Positions 35,145 through 44,808 are shown, counted from the first letter of the stretch. The stretch: 47,751 bases of DNA from an uncultured Alphaproteobacteria bacterium (GCA_902522465.1 CABYVV010000010.1:1-47751), one strand, 5' to 3'. Notes: generated from the sequence alone by a model not told the origin. Translations and numbers: made by a program.

Positions 35145-35787
35145 AATTATAATTATCGACTATGGATCAGGGAATATTAGATCTGTATTTAATGCTGTTA
35201 AAAAAATATCAGAAGGAAAAGTTAAAATTTCTTCCACAATTAAAGAATTAAAATCTGCCTCGCACCTTATTCTTCCTGGTGTTGGATCTTTTGAATCATG
35301 TATAACTGGATTAAAAAAGACAAATATAATGGGGGATCTTCGAGAAATAGTATTTGAGAAAAAAATTCCATTTTTAGGTATTTGCGTAGGCATGCAAATG
35401 CTTGCCACCAAAGGATTTGAAAAGGGTAACTTTCTTGGGTTAAATTGGATCAAGGGAGAAGTTAGAAAAATAAAAACTCCCCAAAAAAATCTCAAAATCC
35501 CTCACATGGGCTGGAACACACTGATATTTAAGAAAAGAACAAAATTTACTGACAGTCTCCTTGAGAAAATAAAAATGGACTATACTGATGAAATAACTGC
35601 CTATTTTGTTCATAGCTATAATTTTATAACAAAAAATAGATGTGATCAGATTATTTCTACCAACTACGGTGAAGAAATTACAGCTATGGTGTCAAAAGAT
35701 AATATTTTTGGAACACAATTTCATCCTGAGAAAAGCCATATTTTTGGTTTAGCTTTTTTGAAAACATTTCTAGAGCAAAAGGCATGA
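35137..35787 (+). CDS. hisH: Imidazole glycerol phosphate synthase, glutamine amidotransferase subunit
   Basis: 216 residues. Class I glutaminase supplying ammonia to HisF. Oxyanion and nucleophile region LGICVGMQML holds the catalytic Cys near residue 85, and HPEKSHIFG supplies His and Glu. DYGSGNIRSV opens the protein as usual. Overlaps DUF2628 by eight bases and hisA by four. Confidence 0.97.
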   Translation: MNKIIIIDYGSGNIRSVFNAVKKISEGKVKISSTIKELKSASHLILPGVGSFESCITGLKKTNIMGDLREIVFEKKIPFLGICVGMQMLATKGFEKGNFLGLNWIKGEVRKIKTPQKNLKIPHMGWNTLIFKKRTKFTDSLLEKIKMDYTDEITAYFVHSYNFITKNRCDQIISTNYGEEITAMVSKDNIFGTQFHPEKSHIFGLAFLKTFLEQKA

Positions 35788-36524
35788 GTATGGATTTCTA
35801 TCCTGCAATTGACATTAGAGAAGGTAAAATCATAAGATTGAAAAAAGGTTTGCTAGAATTCGTTAAAATTTATGGGACTGATCCTTTACTAAAAGCTCGT
35901 GAGTTTGTTAATTTCGGAGCTAAATGGATACACATAGTTGACATTGACGGGGCCTTTCAGGGAAAAACTAGGAATATGGAAAAGATTGTTGAGATTAAAC
36001 AAAAAGTAAATTGTAAAATTCAAGTTGGTGGTGGTATTAGAGATATTAAGACCATAGAAAATTATTTAGGTAGTGGTATTGATAGGATAGTACTAGGGAC
36101 AATAGCAATAGAAAATCCTGATTTTGTAAAAGAAATATGTAGAAGATTTCCAAATAAAATTGCTGTTGGACTAGATACAAAAAAAGGTTTTGTAGCCACT
36201 CAAGGGTGGGCAAAAAAAACTAAAGTTCATTTCAAAGAAGTAATTGATTTTTACGAGTCTTCAAAAGTTTCAGCTTTAGTATTTACTGACATCGATAAGG
36301 ATGGTCTCATGGAGGGTGCAAACTACAAGCAACTCAACAAACTTCTCTCCTTAACAAAATTGAAAATAATTGCGTCTGGAGGAATTTCTTCTCTTGATGA
36401 TCTGAAAATAATAAAGAAAATGGAGAAACCAAATCTGATTGGAGTTATTTCTGGGAAGGCTATCTACGAAAAAAAAATCAATGTTTCTGATGCAATAAGA
36501 ATATTGGGAGACAAGATTGCTTAA
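35784..36524 (+). CDS. hisA: ProFAR isomerase (phosphoribosyl-formimino-AICAR-ribotide isomerase)
   Basis: 246 residues, a beta/alpha barrel. The catalytic Asp lies in [15 protein letters not shown] near residue 9, and the second in [13 protein letters not shown]; the phosphate-binding loops VGGGIRD and ASGGISS are both present. Starts in a four-base overlap with hisH; an in-frame ATG two codons later is an alternative start. Confidence 0.97.
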   Translation: MSMDFYPAIDIREGKIIRLKKGLLEFVKIYGTDPLLKAREFVNFGAKWIHIVDIDGAFQGKTRNMEKIVEIKQKVNCKIQVGGGIRDIKTIENYLGSGIDRIVLGTIAIENPDFVKEICRRFPNKIAVGLDTKKGFVATQGWAKKTKVHFKEVIDFYESSKVSALVFTDIDKDGLMEGANYKQLNKLLSLTKLKIIASGGISSLDDLKIIKKMEKPNLIGVISGKAIYEKKINVSDAIRILGDKIA

Positions 36525-37299
36525 AATTAGAATCATCCCCTGTCTTGATGTAAACAACGGTAGAGTTGTCAAAGGAATAAATTTTGTCTCTCTAAAAGAT
36601 GCAGGAGATCCTGTCGAGCAAGCCATGATTTACAGTAAAGAGGGTGCTGATGAGATTACTTTCTTGGATATAACTGCAACTCATGAAAAAAGAAAACCAA
36701 TGTTAGATGTTATTCGTAATACAGCCTCAGAATGTTTTGTTCCCTTGACAGTTGGCGGTGGTGTAAAAGATTGCAAGGATGTATTAGAATTTTTAAAATG
36801 TGGCGCAGACAAGGTTTCAATTAATAGTGCAGCAATTAAAAATCCTAACTTGATAGAGGAATGTTCATCAAAGTTTGGAAATCAATGTATTGTAGTTGCA
36901 ATTGACGCAAAAAAGAAAAAAAATAACTGGAATGTATTTATCAATGGGGGGAGAATTGACACTGGAATCGACGTTTTAAAATGGGCAAAGAAAGTTGAAA
37001 AGCTTGGTGCTGGTGAAATTTTACTAACATCAATGGATAGAGATGGAACTAAGTCAGGATTTGATTTAGAACTAACTTCAAAAGTTTCTGACTCAGTGAG
37101 TATTCCAGTCATAGCCTCAGGAGGAGTAGGAAATAAACAAGATTTTTTGGATGGAATTAAAATTGGTGGGGCATCTGCTCTGCTAGCTGCCTCAGTCTTT
37201 CATTTTAAAGAAACTACCATTAAAGATGTAAAAGAATATTTGAAATCTCATGACGTAAGTGTAAGAATTGATAACCTTTATAAATTGAAAAATGAATGA
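36517..37299 (+). CDS. hisF: Imidazole glycerol phosphate synthase, cyclase subunit
   Basis: 260 residues. Barrel enzyme paralogous to HisA, forming a complex with His[16 protein letters not shown] supplies the first catalytic Asp, and [14 protein letters not shown] the second; VGGGVKD and IASGGVG are the phosphate loops. TTG start with GGGAG six bases upstream; the family N-terminus [12 protein letters not shown] fits this start exactly. Overlaps hisA and hisE by eight bases each. Confidence 0.97.
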   Translation: MLKIRIIPCLDVNNGRVVKGINFVSLKDAGDPVEQAMIYSKEGADEITFLDITATHEKRKPMLDVIRNTASECFVPLTVGGGVKDCKDVLEFLKCGADKVSINSAAIKNPNLIEECSSKFGNQCIVVAIDAKKKKNNWNVFINGGRIDTGIDVLKWAKKVEKLGAGEILLTSMDRDGTKSGFDLELTSKVSDSVSIPVIASGGVGNKQDFLDGIKIGGASALLAASVFHFKETTIKDVKEYLKSHDVSVRIDNLYKLKNE

Positions 37300-37582
37300 T
37301 AACGTATTAGAAAAATTGTCCTCTATTATAAAAGACAGGAAAAAAAAATTACCCGCCGATTCTTATATCTCTAAGCTCTACAAGAAAGGTAATGTAAAAA
37401 TTGCTAACAAATTAGGAGAAGAGGCTGTAGAAACTATTTCAGCGTTTCTTGCACAAGAAAAATCAGACATTGTCGAAGAATCAGCTGATTTAATTTTCCA
37501 CCTACTTATATTACTGGAAACAGCAGATTTATCATTTGATGATGTTTTAGAATCTCTTGAAAAAAGGATGGAAAATGATTGA
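37292..37582 (+). CDS. hisE: Phosphoribosyl-ATP pyrophosphatase
   Basis: 96 residues, the monofunctional form not fused to HisI. An all-alpha NTP-pyrophosphohydrolase fold with metal-binding Glu/Asp in [13 protein letters not shown] and [14 protein letters not shown]. The hisI cyclohydrolase is not in this window. Overlaps the next gene by eight bases. Confidence 0.95.
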   Translation: MNDNVLEKLSSIIKDRKKKLPADSYISKLYKKGNVKIANKLGEEAVETISAFLAQEKSDIVEESADLIFHLLILLETADLSFDDVLESLEKRMEND

Positions 37583-37943
37583 TATTAAAAAATATAATCA
37601 AGATAATATATTTTCCAAAATATTAAAAAAAGAGATTCCTTCAAAATGTATTTTTGAGGATGAATTCGTGTATGCTTTTGAAGACATCAATCCTCAAGCA
37701 CCAATCCACATTTTAATAATTCCCAAAAAAAGTTTTTGTAGTTTAGATGATTTTAGTTCTCAAGCAGATGAATTGACTATTTTTTCATTTATGAGGTCTA
37801 TTAGCAGAATCGCTAAGATGGTAAATCTTAAAAATGGTTATAGAATTATTTCAAACATCGGTTTTGACGGTGGTCAAGAGGTTCCTCATTTTCATATTCA
37901 TTTAATAGGTGGAAAAAAGTTAGGCGCTATTGTTAGTAAATAA
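37575..37943 (+). CDS. HIT-family nucleotide hydrolase (HinT-like)
   Basis: 122 residues from ATG 37575, preceded by AAGGA. HinT-type proteins hydrolyse AMP-lysine-like and phosphoramidate substrates. The N-terminal NIFSKILKKEIPSKCIFEDE block and the histidine triad PHFHIHLIGGKKLG near residue 105 are intact. Ends the histidine operon, a common position in alphaproteobacteria. Confidence 0.95.
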   Translation: MIDIKKYNQDNIFSKILKKEIPSKCIFEDEFVYAFEDINPQAPIHILIIPKKSFCSLDDFSSQADELTIFSFMRSISRIAKMVNLKNGYRIISNIGFDGGQEVPHFHIHLIGGKKLGAIVSK

Positions 37944-37984
37944 ACATTCGTTTTGCTGTTTGTGTGTCTGATCAGAAATTTTTT

Positions 37985-38764
37985 TTAATCTTGTAATGTC
38001 AAACAAACTGGAACATGGTCTGATGGCCGCTCAAAAGTCCTGTAAACTTTTAATATCTTTGCTGATTTTACTTTATTATTTAAAAATTCGGAAACCCAAA
38101 TATGATCAAGTCTTCTGCCTCTATTGTTTTTTTGAAAATTTGGAGATCTGTAACTCCACCAAGTAAAAACATTATCTGGTGGGTTTAAATACTTCCTGAT
38201 GGAATCATTAAAATGACTATTTGATAAAATTTTTTTTAATTTTTGTCGCTCCACCTCTGTATGACTTACCACATTAATTAAGCTCTTGTGCGACCAGACA
38301 TCATCCTCTTCTGGGGCTACATTTAAATCACCACATAAAACGACTTTATCCTTTTTTTTTTTTTTTAAATAATGATCTAGTTCATTTAAAAAATTTAATT
38401 TGTGATCAAATTTTGGATTTACTTCTGGGTCTGGAACATCTCCTCCTGCTGGAACATAAACTGAAATTATTTCCATGCCTTTTATTTCCATTGATAAATG
38501 TCTTGCATCATTTTTTTTGCAAAAGTTAACACTAAAAGCATTCTTTGCTTTTTTCTTAGATAAAATTGCAACACCGTTATAAGATGCCATTCCATTAAAG
38601 TATGAAAAATAATTAAGATCGTTAAATTTTTCAGATGGAAATTGGTCGTTTATAATTTTTGTTTCTTGTAGACAGAGAAAATCTGGATCTTCCTCTTTTA
38701 AAATTTTGATAATTAGATCTATTCGTGCTCTGATTGAGTTAACATTCCAGCTAATTACTTTCAT
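37985..38764 (-). CDS. xthA: Exodeoxyribonuclease III (AP endonuclease)
   Basis: 259 residues. DNA-repair nuclease of the exonuclease-endonuclease-phosphatase fold. Motifs WNVNSIRAR, FLCLQETKI with the metal-binding Glu, GDLNVAPEEDDVW, RRLDHIWVS and PSDHVPV are all present. ATG 38764 overlaps the rho stop codon by one base, so it is probably co-transcribed with rho; a TTG just upstream is less likely. Confidence 0.94.
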   Translation of the reverse strand: MKVISWNVNSIRARIDLIIKILKEEDPDFLCLQETKIINDQFPSEKFNDLNYFSYFNGMASYNGVAILSKKKAKNAFSVNFCKKNDARHLSMEIKGMEIISVYVPAGGDVPDPEVNPKFDHKLNFLNELDHYLKKKKKDKVVLCGDLNVAPEEDDVWSHKSLINVVSHTEVERQKLKKILSNSHFNDSIRKYLNPPDNVFTWWSYRSPNFQKNNRGRRLDHIWVSEFLNNKVKSAKILKVYRTFERPSDHVPVCLTLQD

Positions 38765-40020
38765 CAAGAATTCATGGATTCAAAAAAATCACCATTATTT
38801 TTGGAGTTTTTAATCTTTTCCAGCAAAAACTCCATTGAATCCGTAACACCCATTGGCATAAGGATCTTTCTTAATATCCACATTTTTGATAAATCTTCTT
38901 TTGTAACTAAAAGTTCTTCTTTTCTAGTACCAGATTTGGTGACATCAATTGATGGAAAAACTCTTTTATCAGATAATTTTCTATCTAGAATGATTTCTGA
39001 ATTACCAGTTCCTTTAAATTCTTCAAATATTACCTCATCCATCCGTGATCCAGTATCAACTAAAGCTGTTCCTATAATCGTTAGAGACCCACCTTCCTCT
39101 ATGTTTCTTGCAGCCCCAAAAAACCTCTTTGGCCGTTGTAATGCATTGGCATCTACTCCACCAGTCAAAACTTTTCCAGAGCTCGGCACTTGAGTATTAT
39201 ATGCCCTTGCAAGCCGGGTTATGGAATCAAGAAGAATCACTACATCCCTTTTATGTTCAACTAATCTTTTAGCTTTAGATATTACCATTTCTGAGACTGC
39301 TACATGCCTCACAGCAGGTTCGTCAAAAGTTGAGGACACAACTTCTCCTTTCACAGATCTTATCATGTCTGTAACCTCCTCTGGTCTTTCGTCTATCAAA
39401 AGAACTATTAGATAAACCTCAGGATGATTTGTTGTTATTGAATGTGCTATGTTTTGAAGCATTACAGTTTTACCGGTTCTTGGAGGCGCGACTATTAAAG
39501 CTCTTTGGCCTTTACCAAGTGGTGTGATCAAGTCCATTACTCTGTTAGTAGTGTCTTTAACAGTTGGGTCTTCAATTTCCATGTTTAATTTATTTTCAGG
39601 ATAAAGTGGTGTTAAATTATCAAAGTTTATTCTCTGTTTAGTTTTTTGAACATCCTCAAAGTTTATTTTGTCTATTTTTGTTATTGCAAAATATCTTTCT
39701 GATTCCCTAGGGGCCCTCATTTCTCCCTCTACAGTGTCTCCTGTCCGCAAGCTATTTTGTTTAATTTGCGAGGGGGAAACGTAAATGTCATCTGGCCCTG
39801 GAAGATAATTAGCATCAGGGGATCTTAAAAAACCAAAGCCATCTTGGAGAATTTCTAGCACTCCTTCTCCATAAATAGCGTCCTTATTTTGTGCCATTTG
39901 TTTTAAGATAGAAAAAATCATATCCTGTTTTCTTAAAGTACCTGCATTTTCGATCTTAAGGTCTTCAGCTATTTTGAGTAAATCAGAAGGATTTTTTGAT
40001 TTGAGGTCTTTTAGATGCAT
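38764..40020 (-). CDS. rho: Transcription termination factor Rho
   Basis: 418 residues, full length. RNA-dependent hexameric helicase. The N-terminal Rho_N and cold-shock-like RNA-binding region holds [21 protein letters not shown]-type sequence. The motor has Walker [12 protein letters not shown] near residue 180, Walker [16 protein letters not shown], and the R-loop region KGTGNSEI. Located between hemJ and xthA as part of the hem-side operon; there is no autoregulatory leader I can recognise. Confidence 0.97.
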   Translation of the reverse strand: MHLKDLKSKNPSDLLKIAEDLKIENAGTLRKQDMIFSILKQMAQNKDAIYGEGVLEILQDGFGFLRSPDANYLPGPDDIYVSPSQIKQNSLRTGDTVEGEMRAPRESERYFAITKIDKINFEDVQKTKQRINFDNLTPLYPENKLNMEIEDPTVKDTTNRVMDLITPLGKGQRALIVAPPRTGKTVMLQNIAHSITTNHPEVYLIVLLIDERPEEVTDMIRSVKGEVVSSTFDEPAVRHVAVSEMVISKAKRLVEHKRDVVILLDSITRLARAYNTQVPSSGKVLTGGVDANALQRPKRFFGAARNIEEGGSLTIIGTALVDTGSRMDEVIFEEFKGTGNSEIILDRKLSDKRVFPSIDVTKSGTRKEELLVTKEDLSKMWILRKILMPMGVTDSMEFLLEKIKNSKNNGDFFESMNS

Positions 40021-40073
40021 AGTGATTTTGGGAAAAATAAGAGTTTAATTTATAGAAAATTTAATAGTACTTG

Positions 40074-40511
40074 TCAAACAATTGGTTTAAATACAACCAA
40101 AAAAATAATAACCAAAAATACAATTGTTGGTACTTCATTTATCCACCTATAATATTTATCAGATTTTTTGTTTTGACCCTGTTCAAACACTTTTCTTATT
40201 CTAGCGCAATACATATGAAAAGCAGAAAGAAAAAAAACAGCCACAAACTTTAGATTTAACCATAATTCATTTTGAACTTCCAAGTTTATGGTTAAAATTA
40301 CTCCAAAAACCCAGGAAAAAATTAAAGACGGATTCATAATATATATCATAAGTTTTCGCTCCATCGTGATAAATGTCTTATATTCTTTCGAGCCTATTTT
40401 TGCTGTAGAATGATAAACAAATAATCTTGGTATATAGAATAAACCGGCCATCCACGTTGTTATAAAAACAATGTGAAAAAATTTAAAAATATTGTAATAG
40501 TTAAACTCCAT
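40074..40511 (-). CDS. hemJ: Protoporphyrinogen IX oxidase HemJ
   Basis: 145 residues with four membrane segments. The HemJ/UPF0093 signature is clear: KFFHIVFITTWMAGLFYIPR with the conserved His and Arg, and KLMIYIMNPSLIFSWVFG. It oxidises protoporphyrinogen to protoporphyrin IX in bacteria without HemG/HemY. Lies 10 bases after hemH, the next step of the pathway, which supports the call. Confidence 0.94.
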   Translation of the reverse strand: MEFNYYNIFKFFHIVFITTWMAGLFYIPRLFVYHSTAKIGSKEYKTFITMERKLMIYIMNPSLIFSWVFGVILTINLEVQNELWLNLKFVAVFFLSAFHMYCARIRKVFEQGQNKKSDKYYRWINEVPTIVFLVIIFLVVFKPIV

Positions 40512-40521
40512 ATTCTGCTTT

Positions 40522-41526
40522 TTATTTTAGATAATCTTTTGTTAATTTTAGTATAAGGTCTATATGGTCTTCCCTTTCATTTAAACACGGTATCATATGA
40601 AAATTTTTTCCTCCATGTTCCATAAAACTTTCTTTGCCTTCAATCGAGATTTCCTCTAATGTTTCAACACAATCAGACGCAAACCCTGGACATATCACAA
40701 ATATGTTTTTCTTTCCCTCAGCTGGAAGTAACTCAAATGTTTTATCAGTATATGGTTGAAGCCATTCTTCTGGACCAAATCTAGACTGAAATGTCGTAAT
40801 AATTGGTATATTTATCTTCAACTTTTCTGACAGTAGTCTTGTCGTTTTCTGACAATAACAATGGTATGGATCTCCTTTCTCAAAATATCTTTTGGGTATC
40901 CCGTGATATGACGCAACTATAACATCCGGCTTCCATTTTTTCCTTTTTAATGCTTCTATAATAGTGTTTTTCAAAGCCTTTATATATAATGGTTCTGACT
41001 CATAATGCGGTATTATTTTTATTGTTGGTTGCCACCTCATGGTCATTAAACTTCTGTAAACTTCATCACAAACTGTAGCTGTGGTTGCGGCTGCATATTG
41101 AGGGTATAATGGAAATACTATGATTTCCTGGCAACCTTTTGCTTGCATTCCCTTCATCTTGTCTTTTATTGCTGGACTCCCGTATCTCATAGCATAGTCT
41201 ATTTCGATCTTTTTCGTGTTAATCTTTTTTCTTAATTTTTTCATTTGTTGGATGGTGTAGTATCGAAGTGGCGAAATATTTCCGTTTTTCATCCATATTT
41301 TCTTATATGCTTTAGCTGTTTTTGCTGGTCTAACTGTTAATATTATTAGGTTAAGTATTACTTGCCAAATAATTGGGTTTACTTCTATAACTCTCTTGTC
41401 CGACAAGAACTCTTTCAAATATTTTCTTATATCTAACCAATTCGTTGTGTCCGGTGTTCCTAAGTTTACAAGGAGTATTCCTGTCTTCTTCTTTGGTAAA
41501 TATGGATGTTCTTTAGGTAAATTCAT
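40522..41526 (-). CDS. hemH: Ferrochelatase
   Basis: 334 residues. Inserts iron into protoporphyrin IX. GILLVNLGTPDTT opens the protein; the catalytic His is in VASYHGIPKRYF, and CPGFASDCVETLEEI contains the conserved Glu. Several Cys residues (YCQKT and the ones just cited) could bind an Fe-S cluster, as in some bacterial ferrochelatases, but that is unproven. Overlaps hemE by 14 bases. Confidence 0.96.
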   Translation of the reverse strand: MNLPKEHPYLPKKKTGILLVNLGTPDTTNWLDIRKYLKEFLSDKRVIEVNPIIWQVILNLIILTVRPAKTAKAYKKIWMKNGNISPLRYYTIQQMKKLRKKINTKKIEIDYAMRYGSPAIKDKMKGMQAKGCQEIIVFPLYPQYAAATTATVCDEVYRSLMTMRWQPTIKIIPHYESEPLYIKALKNTIIEALKRKKWKPDVIVASYHGIPKRYFEKGDPYHCYCQKTTRLLSEKLKINIPIITTFQSRFGPEEWLQPYTDKTFELLPAEGKKNIFVICPGFASDCVETLEEISIEGKESFMEHGGKNFHMIPCLNEREDHIDLILKLTKDYLK

Positions 41527-42514
41527 GATTCTTTACTAATTTGATTACTCTTTCTACATTTTTTATGGGTGTTTCTGGTAAAATTCCATGAGATAAGTTA
41601 AATATATGTTTATTATGTCTAAACTTTTCTAATATTTGTATGGTTTTCTTTGAAAGTTCATTTTCATCTCCTAGCAAGTCTGTCGGATTCATGTTTCCCT
41701 GAATTGCAATATCTCTTTTCTCTGCCTCTTTTATAATTGTGTCTGGACATGTTTCATCTATTGAAATTACGTCACATTCTACTTCTTTAATAAATTTAAT
41801 ATATTTCTTGGCAGATCTTCTAGGAAAATGAATAATTCGTGTTTCACTCGAGAATTCTCTTATTTTTTTACTTATTTCTTTATTTGGTTCAATTATAAAT
41901 TCATCATATAATTTATCATCAAGCAACCCTGCCCACGACTCAAATACTTGGATATAATCCGCTCCATTTTTAATCTGCCTTTTTAAATATTCAATTGAAA
42001 TTTCCTGAATTATTGTAATCAGATCTCTTGCTTTTTCTCTTTCATGCTGAACGAAATTTAGTACTTTTTTATGTTCTTTAGATGTTCCCCCCTCAATCAT
42101 GTAATTCAAAATCGTGAATGGGCCACCACAAAACCCTATCAAATTTTTTTTTCCTTTCTTTTGATTTAGTATCTGAATTGTTTCAAAAACATTAGAAATT
42201 TTATTTATTGATTTTGTATAATTTTTATAATGAAGATCATTTTTAGAGGATATTGGATCTAGGATAGGTCCATGATTTTTAAGAAAAGAAACTTGCTGAC
42301 CTAATGCAAATGGAATAACTAAAATATCGCAAAATAAAATTATAAAGTCAAAATCAAACCGGTGTATTGGTTGAAGTGCGATTTCGGCAGCAATTTTTGG
42401 GTTCAAACAGAGTTTTAAAAAGTCTTTTTCTTTTTTACGTATAGCCATATATTCTGGAAGATAACGACCTGCTTGTCTCATGAACCAGATTGGGACTTTA
42501 TTAACACTTTTCAT
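41513..42514 (-). CDS. hemE: Uroporphyrinogen decarboxylase
   Basis: 333 residues. Decarboxylates uroporphyrinogen III to coproporphyrinogen III. The N-terminal family signature WFMRQAGRYLPEY with catalytic Arg is at residues about 10-22, then CDILVIPFALGQ and GFCGGPFTILNYMIEG. Starts the minus-strand hemE-hemH-hemJ-rho-xthA run and lies directly beside the proposed replication origin, as hemE does in Caulobacter. Confidence 0.96.
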   Translation of the reverse strand: MKSVNKVPIWFMRQAGRYLPEYMAIRKKEKDFLKLCLNPKIAAEIALQPIHRFDFDFIILFCDILVIPFALGQQVSFLKNHGPILDPISSKNDLHYKNYTKSINKISNVFETIQILNQKKGKKNLIGFCGGPFTILNYMIEGGTSKEHKKVLNFVQHEREKARDLITIIQEISIEYLKRQIKNGADYIQVFESWAGLLDDKLYDEFIIEPNKEISKKIREFSSETRIIHFPRRSAKKYIKFIKEVECDVISIDETCPDTIIKEAEKRDIAIQGNMNPTDLLGDENELSKKTIQILEKFRHNKHIFNLSHGILPETPIKNVERVIKLVKNHEFT

Positions 42515-42541
42515 CTACTACTATCTAATATATATATAAAG

Positions 42542-42559
42542 GTTGTTGTTGTTGTTGTT
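42542..42559 (+). repeat. (GTT)6 triplet repeat in the putative origin
   Basis: Six perfect copies of GTT next to an A/T-only tract and about 60 bases from the main DnaA-box-like site. It might be a strand-opening element or a simple microsatellite; sequence alone cannot decide. Confidence 0.6.
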
Positions 42560-42620
42560 CAGTTAATTTCGTTGATAAAGTTTATTAACAAAAAACTAAC
42601 AAAAAATGAAGTAATAAATG

Positions 42621-42629
42621 TGTGGATCA
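42621..42629 (-). promoter_or_regulatory. DnaA-box variant TGATCCACA in the putative origin
   Basis: On the minus strand the site reads TGATCCACA, one mismatch from TTATCCACA, with G at the second position. As I recall, this is the form of the Caulobacter origin G-boxes. It is the best DnaA-type site in the hemE-maf gap. Confidence 0.55.
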
Positions 42630-42778
42630 AATGTTAATAGTTCAGGTGAAAGGGTGATACCTAAGGAAAATAGAAAGAGAAATAGATCTAGTAAAAGGTG
42701 GGATAGAAATGTTGAAAAGATATAAACAGAAGGAATATGTGTGTAAAATCAGGATAAAAAAGAAATAAAATAGTAAAA

Positions 42779-43378
42779 ATGAAAAAAACAAAAGAATCAA
42801 CAATATATCAAGATATTGTTCTAGCCTCATCAAGTTCAACGAGACAAAAATATATAAAAAAATTTATTCCGAATTGCGAAATATGCCATCACAAGGTTAA
42901 GGAGCAAGAAATTAAGAGAAAACAATTGAGCCCCCGTATCTGTGCTTCGCTTCTTGCTAAAGAAAAAGCACTTTCGATAAAAAACCTTTTCCCGAAACAC
43001 AAGATTATTGGTTCTGATCAAATTCTAGTATGTAGAGATAAAATATTCAGTAAACCAAGAAATGAGGAGCAAGCTATCCGAAATTTGATGTTATTACAAA
43101 ATAATGTTCATGTACTAGTCAGTGCAGTTTCAGTAATTTGTGGTGACAAAATATTTTATGAAACGGTAAAAAAGGCGAAATTATTTTTTAGGTCAACAAC
43201 AGAATCAGAAATCAAAAAATATATACAGGAAAATAAAACGGCGGTTTTTTCATCAGTTGGTTCATACAGAATTGAGGATAATAAAAAATATAACCTAGTA
43301 GAAATTTTATCAGGCGATAATGAGACTATTATCGGATTTCCTATAAAAAATTTGTTGGAAAAATTTAAAAATGAGTGA
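42779..43378 (+). CDS. Maf family nucleoside triphosphate pyrophosphatase
   Basis: 199 residues. Maf/HAM1-like house-cleaning enzyme. LASSSSTRQKYI near residue 16 and the GSDQILV block with the catalytic Asp are characteristic. Substrate class (dTTP/UTP-type or 7-methyl-GTP-type) is not decided here. First gene to the right of the putative origin; it overlaps aroE by eight bases. Confidence 0.92.
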   Translation: MKKTKESTIYQDIVLASSSSTRQKYIKKFIPNCEICHHKVKEQEIKRKQLSPRICASLLAKEKALSIKNLFPKHKIIGSDQILVCRDKIFSKPRNEEQAIRNLMLLQNNVHVLVSAVSVICGDKIFYETVKKAKLFFRSTTESEIKKYIQENKTAVFSSVGSYRIEDNKKYNLVEILSGDNETIIGFPIKNLLEKFKNE

Positions 43379-44216
43379 CCTACTTCTAGTATTAGGAAAC
43401 CCAATAAAACATTCAAAGTCACCATTGATTCACAATTATTGGTTAAAGAAATACAAAATAAATGCAAAATATAATAAAAAGTGTGTCAAAAAAGATGAGT
43501 TAAAGAAATACGTCGATCTTGTCAAACAGGGAAAACTTAAAGGTTGCAATATAACCGTTCCATATAAAAAAGATTTTTTCGATCTAGTTGATAAAGTAGA
43601 TACACATGCTCAAAGTAGTCTGGCGATAAATACAATTTTCACAGAAAATGAAAAGGTAATAGGAACAAATACCGATGGGCTAGGATTTGTTTCATCACTA
43701 GTAGATGACTTAAATTATGATTTAAGGTCCAGTTTAAATATTTTTTGTTTTGGTGCCGGTGGAGCATCATATGGAATTATTTCTGAACTGCTTAAATATA
43801 AACCAAATTCAGTCGAAGTTTCTAATAGAACGCATTTTTCGACACTAAATTTAGTCAAACATTTTTGTAAAGAAAAAGATCTATACAAAAAAATTATTAA
43901 ACCAATCCCCTGGGGAGAAAACCCGAAGGAACACATAGACTTAGTTATAAATACTACTACTTGTGGAATGAATGAAACTGACGAATTTCCTATCGAATTT
44001 AATGAACTTTCAAAGGAAACTTTTGTGTATGATATTATTTATAGCCCTAAAGAGACCATATTAATGAAAAAAGCAAGATTAAATAACCTGCGAACTTCAA
44101 ATGGAATCTACATGCTTATAAGACAGGCAGCAGTGTCATTTGAAAAATGGTTCAAAATAAATTTAAATAATGACGATATAAATGAAGTCATAAGGTTATT
44201 AGGATATGACCATTAA
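43371..44216 (+). CDS. aroE: Shikimate dehydrogenase
   Basis: 281 residues. NADP-dependent reduction of 3-dehydroshikimate. Shikimate-binding GNPIKHSKSPLIHN is at about 9-22, catalytic Lys in NITVPYKKDFF near 65, and NADP-binding GAGGASYGII near residue 127. Coupled by overlap to maf (eight bases) and coaE (11 bases). Confidence 0.95.
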   Translation: MSDLLLVLGNPIKHSKSPLIHNYWLKKYKINAKYNKKCVKKDELKKYVDLVKQGKLKGCNITVPYKKDFFDLVDKVDTHAQSSLAINTIFTENEKVIGTNTDGLGFVSSLVDDLNYDLRSSLNIFCFGAGGASYGIISELLKYKPNSVEVSNRTHFSTLNLVKHFCKEKDLYKKIIKPIPWGENPKEHIDLVINTTTCGMNETDEFPIEFNELSKETFVYDIIYSPKETILMKKARLNNLRTSNGIYMLIRQAAVSFEKWFKINLNNDDINEVIRLLGYDH

Positions 44217-44808
44217 AGTAGCTGTAACTGGTAATATAGGCACAGGCAAGTCTACCGTTTGCGAGATATTAAAAGCTATGGGCTTTAAGGTATTTGAGTC
44301 TGATTATGAAGTGAAGAAACTATATAATCAAATCGACATTATTTGTGAAATAAGGAAAAACTTTATAAACAAAATTCCTGATCTTTTTAAAAACGGAAAA
44401 TTAGACAGAAAAAAATTGAGCAACTATGCGTTCTCCAATAAACTTGAACTGCACAAACTCGAAAACATTATTCATCCTCATGTTTGGAACATAAAAAAAA
44501 CTTTCATTGAGGATAATTCAAAAGAAAAGGTATTATTTTTTGATATACCATTACTGTTTGAGAAAGATTTACATAAAGAATATGATTTTGTATTTTATAC
44601 TATGGTGGATCAGAAAATTCAAAAAAAAAGAGTGTTAGAAAGAAGGAATATGGATTTTCAAAAATTTCAGAAAATATTATCCGTCCAAGCTTCTTTATCA
44701 AAAGTTACTGAGAAATTTATTTCATTAAAGCTAGATACAGAAAAAAATAAAACTTTAATTAAAAATTCTATCAAGAATTTTTTAAATAGAAAAAACCTAC
44801 TAAAGTAA
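44206..44808 (+). CDS. coaE: Dephospho-CoA kinase
   Basis: 200 residues. Last step of coenzyme A synthesis. P-loop GNIGTGKSTV at about 9-18, then the typical HPHVWN block and FDIPLLFEK. Its 3' end overlaps the convergent holA by 38 bases, unusually long for a coding overlap. Confidence 0.94.
   Translation: MTIKVAVTGNIGTGKSTVCEILKAMGFKVFESDYEVKKLYNQIDIICEIRKNFINKIPDLFKNGKLDRKKLSNYAFSNKLELHKLENIIHPHVWNIKKTFIEDNSKEKVLFFDIPLLFEKDLHKEYDFVFYTMVDQKIQKKRVLERRNMDFQKFQKILSVQASLSKVTEKFISLKLDTEKNKTLIKNSIKNFLNRKNLLK

Larger units (their letters stand above)
42515..42778. other. Probable chromosomal replication origin (oriC) between hemE and maf
   Basis: This 264-bp gap separates divergent hemE and maf and has no ORF. 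In Caulobacter and other alphaproteobacteria the origin lies next to hemE in this context. Visible here: an A/T tract (42525-42540), a (GTT)6 repeat, A/T-rich sequence with weak DnaA-like sites (42570-42578, 42582-42590, 42749-42757; two mismatches each), one strong DnaA-box variant at 42621-42629, and a purine-rich stretch (about 42660-42778). Strand change of the neighbouring genes and parS sites about 24-26 kb away agree with an origin. Functional proof is lacking. Confidence 0.65.

Noticed and set aside
37966-37984. TCTGATCAGA palindrome followed by T8 between the HIT gene and xthA as a terminator
   Set aside because: The palindrome leaves only a three-base-pair stem once a loop is allowed; too weak to call.
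40139-40147. TTATCCACC, a near-match DnaA box
   Set aside because: It lies inside hemJ coding sequence and has a mismatch at a key position, so it is probably chance.
22000-42600. Mobile elements, phage or defence genes in the core region
   Set aside because: All genes here are housekeeping or small conserved families in expected order, and no transposase, integrase, terminal repeats or target duplications were seen.
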